From positions 1 through 5,362 of the forward strand of contig JAQUZA010000256.1 in assembly GCA_028691595.1 (NCBI GenBank): DNA of 5,362 bases. Direction: 5' to 3'. The position numbers and the translations under genes are program-made. This document shows positions 5,218 to 5,362 of the stretch, piece by piece. The notes under the pieces are model-generated. The model was not told the origin of the DNA. It did no database searches and saw only the letters and a list, made by a program, of their open reading frames with translations. Every line of letters begins with the position of its first letter. Within the stretch, counting starts at the first letter, position 1. The DNA comes from Candidatus Rifleibacteriota bacterium. Lineage in GTDB: Bacteria > Muiribacteriota > Ozemobacteria > Ozemobacterales > Ozemobacteraceae.

Positions 5218-5235
5218 GCCTGCTAAAAAACTAAC
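5218..5235. repeat. A-rich repeat, short copy 3
   Basis: GCCTGCTAAAAAACTAAC resembles the 21-base repeats at 680 and 1585, with one A lost and a base change. It follows the ATCCG element by two bases. At the left locus the order is reversed, with the A-rich repeat before the ATCCG element. Confidence 0.5.
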
Positions 5236-5247
5236 CTCGGAATACGC

Positions 5248-5276
5248 TTGTCCTTGTATCACATTTGACATACAAT
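5248..5276 (+). promoter_or_regulatory. Promoter and operator-like inverted repeat of the RelB/DinJ gene
   Basis: TTGTCC (5248-5253), 17 bases, then TACAAT (5271-5276) form a plausible promoter with a start near 5283. A perfect inverted repeat, TTGTAT-10-ATACAA (5254-5259 and 5270-5275), fills the spacer and overlaps the -10 box. This is the expected place for a ribbon-helix-helix antitoxin to bind and repress its own operon. A stray TTGACA at 5265-5270 has no good -10 box behind it. Confidence 0.5.
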
Positions 5277-5307
5277 TAAGTTGAGATGAATTTAAAGGAG
5301 ACGCGGT

Positions 5308-5362
5308 ATGACTAAGTCAGCGATAGTACAGGCTAGGCTGGAACCTGCTTTGAAGGCGGAAG
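5308..5362 (+). CDS. RelB/DinJ-family antitoxin, N-terminus only
   Basis: The visible 18 codons read MTKSAIVQARLEPALKAE. A short polar start, an alternating strand of the type AxVxARxEP, then LK and an acidic helix is the standard opening of RelB/DinJ antitoxins. These dimerise as ribbon-helix-helix proteins, bind their own promoter and neutralise a RelE/YafQ-type ribonuclease toxin encoded just downstream. AAAGGAG at 5294-5300, seven bases from the ATG, is the strongest ribosome site in the window. The gene runs off the right edge, so the partner toxin is not seen. The short length limits confidence in the exact subfamily. Confidence 0.7.
   Translation, partial: MTKSAIVQARLEPALKAE

Noticed and set aside
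5062..5271. A 69-codon minus-strand frame
   Set aside because: It consists largely of the ATCCG repeat and overlaps the promoters of both divergent TA genes.

Overview
The window looks like a bacterial accessory region built mostly of small toxin-antitoxin (TA) genes, some intact and some broken, around one large multidomain gene. The base composition is moderate by eye. The Shine-Dalgarno sequences are clear (GGAGG, GGAG, AAAGGAG). The leftmost protein has a Sec signal peptide. The host phylum cannot be fixed from this sequence. The dispersed intergenic repeats suggest a repeat-rich environmental genome; this is a weak inference.

Layout. (1) 1-335, minus strand: the 5' part of an unrecognised exported protein, running off the left edge. 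(2) 438-603: a dispersed repeat (family R, copy 1), then a 37-codon relic of a zeta-type toxin kinase that starts about 5-10 nt beyond it. (3) 604-829: no gene; two further short repeat families (an A-rich motif and a tandem ATCCG element). (4) 830-1563: a VapBC-like module bracketed by a short direct repeat. The antitoxin (893-1150) is intact. The PIN-domain toxin (1137-1544) keeps all its expected acidic residues but has an in-frame TAG at codon 15. (5) 1633-4023: a 796-residue protein with HEAT-like helices, a four-cysteine zinc ribbon, TPR-like helices and a C-terminal SEC-C motif. (6) 4024-4503: repeat R copies 2 and 3 bracketing a decayed, unrecognised gene remnant. (7) 4504-5045, minus strand: an intact DUF4258-type toxin followed by its antitoxin (ATGA overlap), with a promoter, an operator-like inverted repeat and probably a leaderless start. 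(8) 5046-5307: a divergent intergenic region with second copies of the repeats seen at 680-753. (9) 5308-5362: the start of a RelB/DinJ-type antitoxin, running off the right edge and preceded by a promoter with an inverted repeat.

How it fits together. Four TA-like loci lie within about 4.9 kb: a zeta relic, a broken vapBC, an intact DUF4258 pair and the start of a RelB/DinJ locus. Each broken piece is bordered by repeats. The most notable signals are the R repeat family at gene-fragment junctions, the single nonsense codon in an otherwise well-preserved PIN toxin, and the leaderless start and operator of the DUF4258 module. The large HEAT/zinc-ribbon/TPR/SEC-C protein is the only sizeable gene. 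Its role is unknown, and a scaffold or adaptor role is only a guess.
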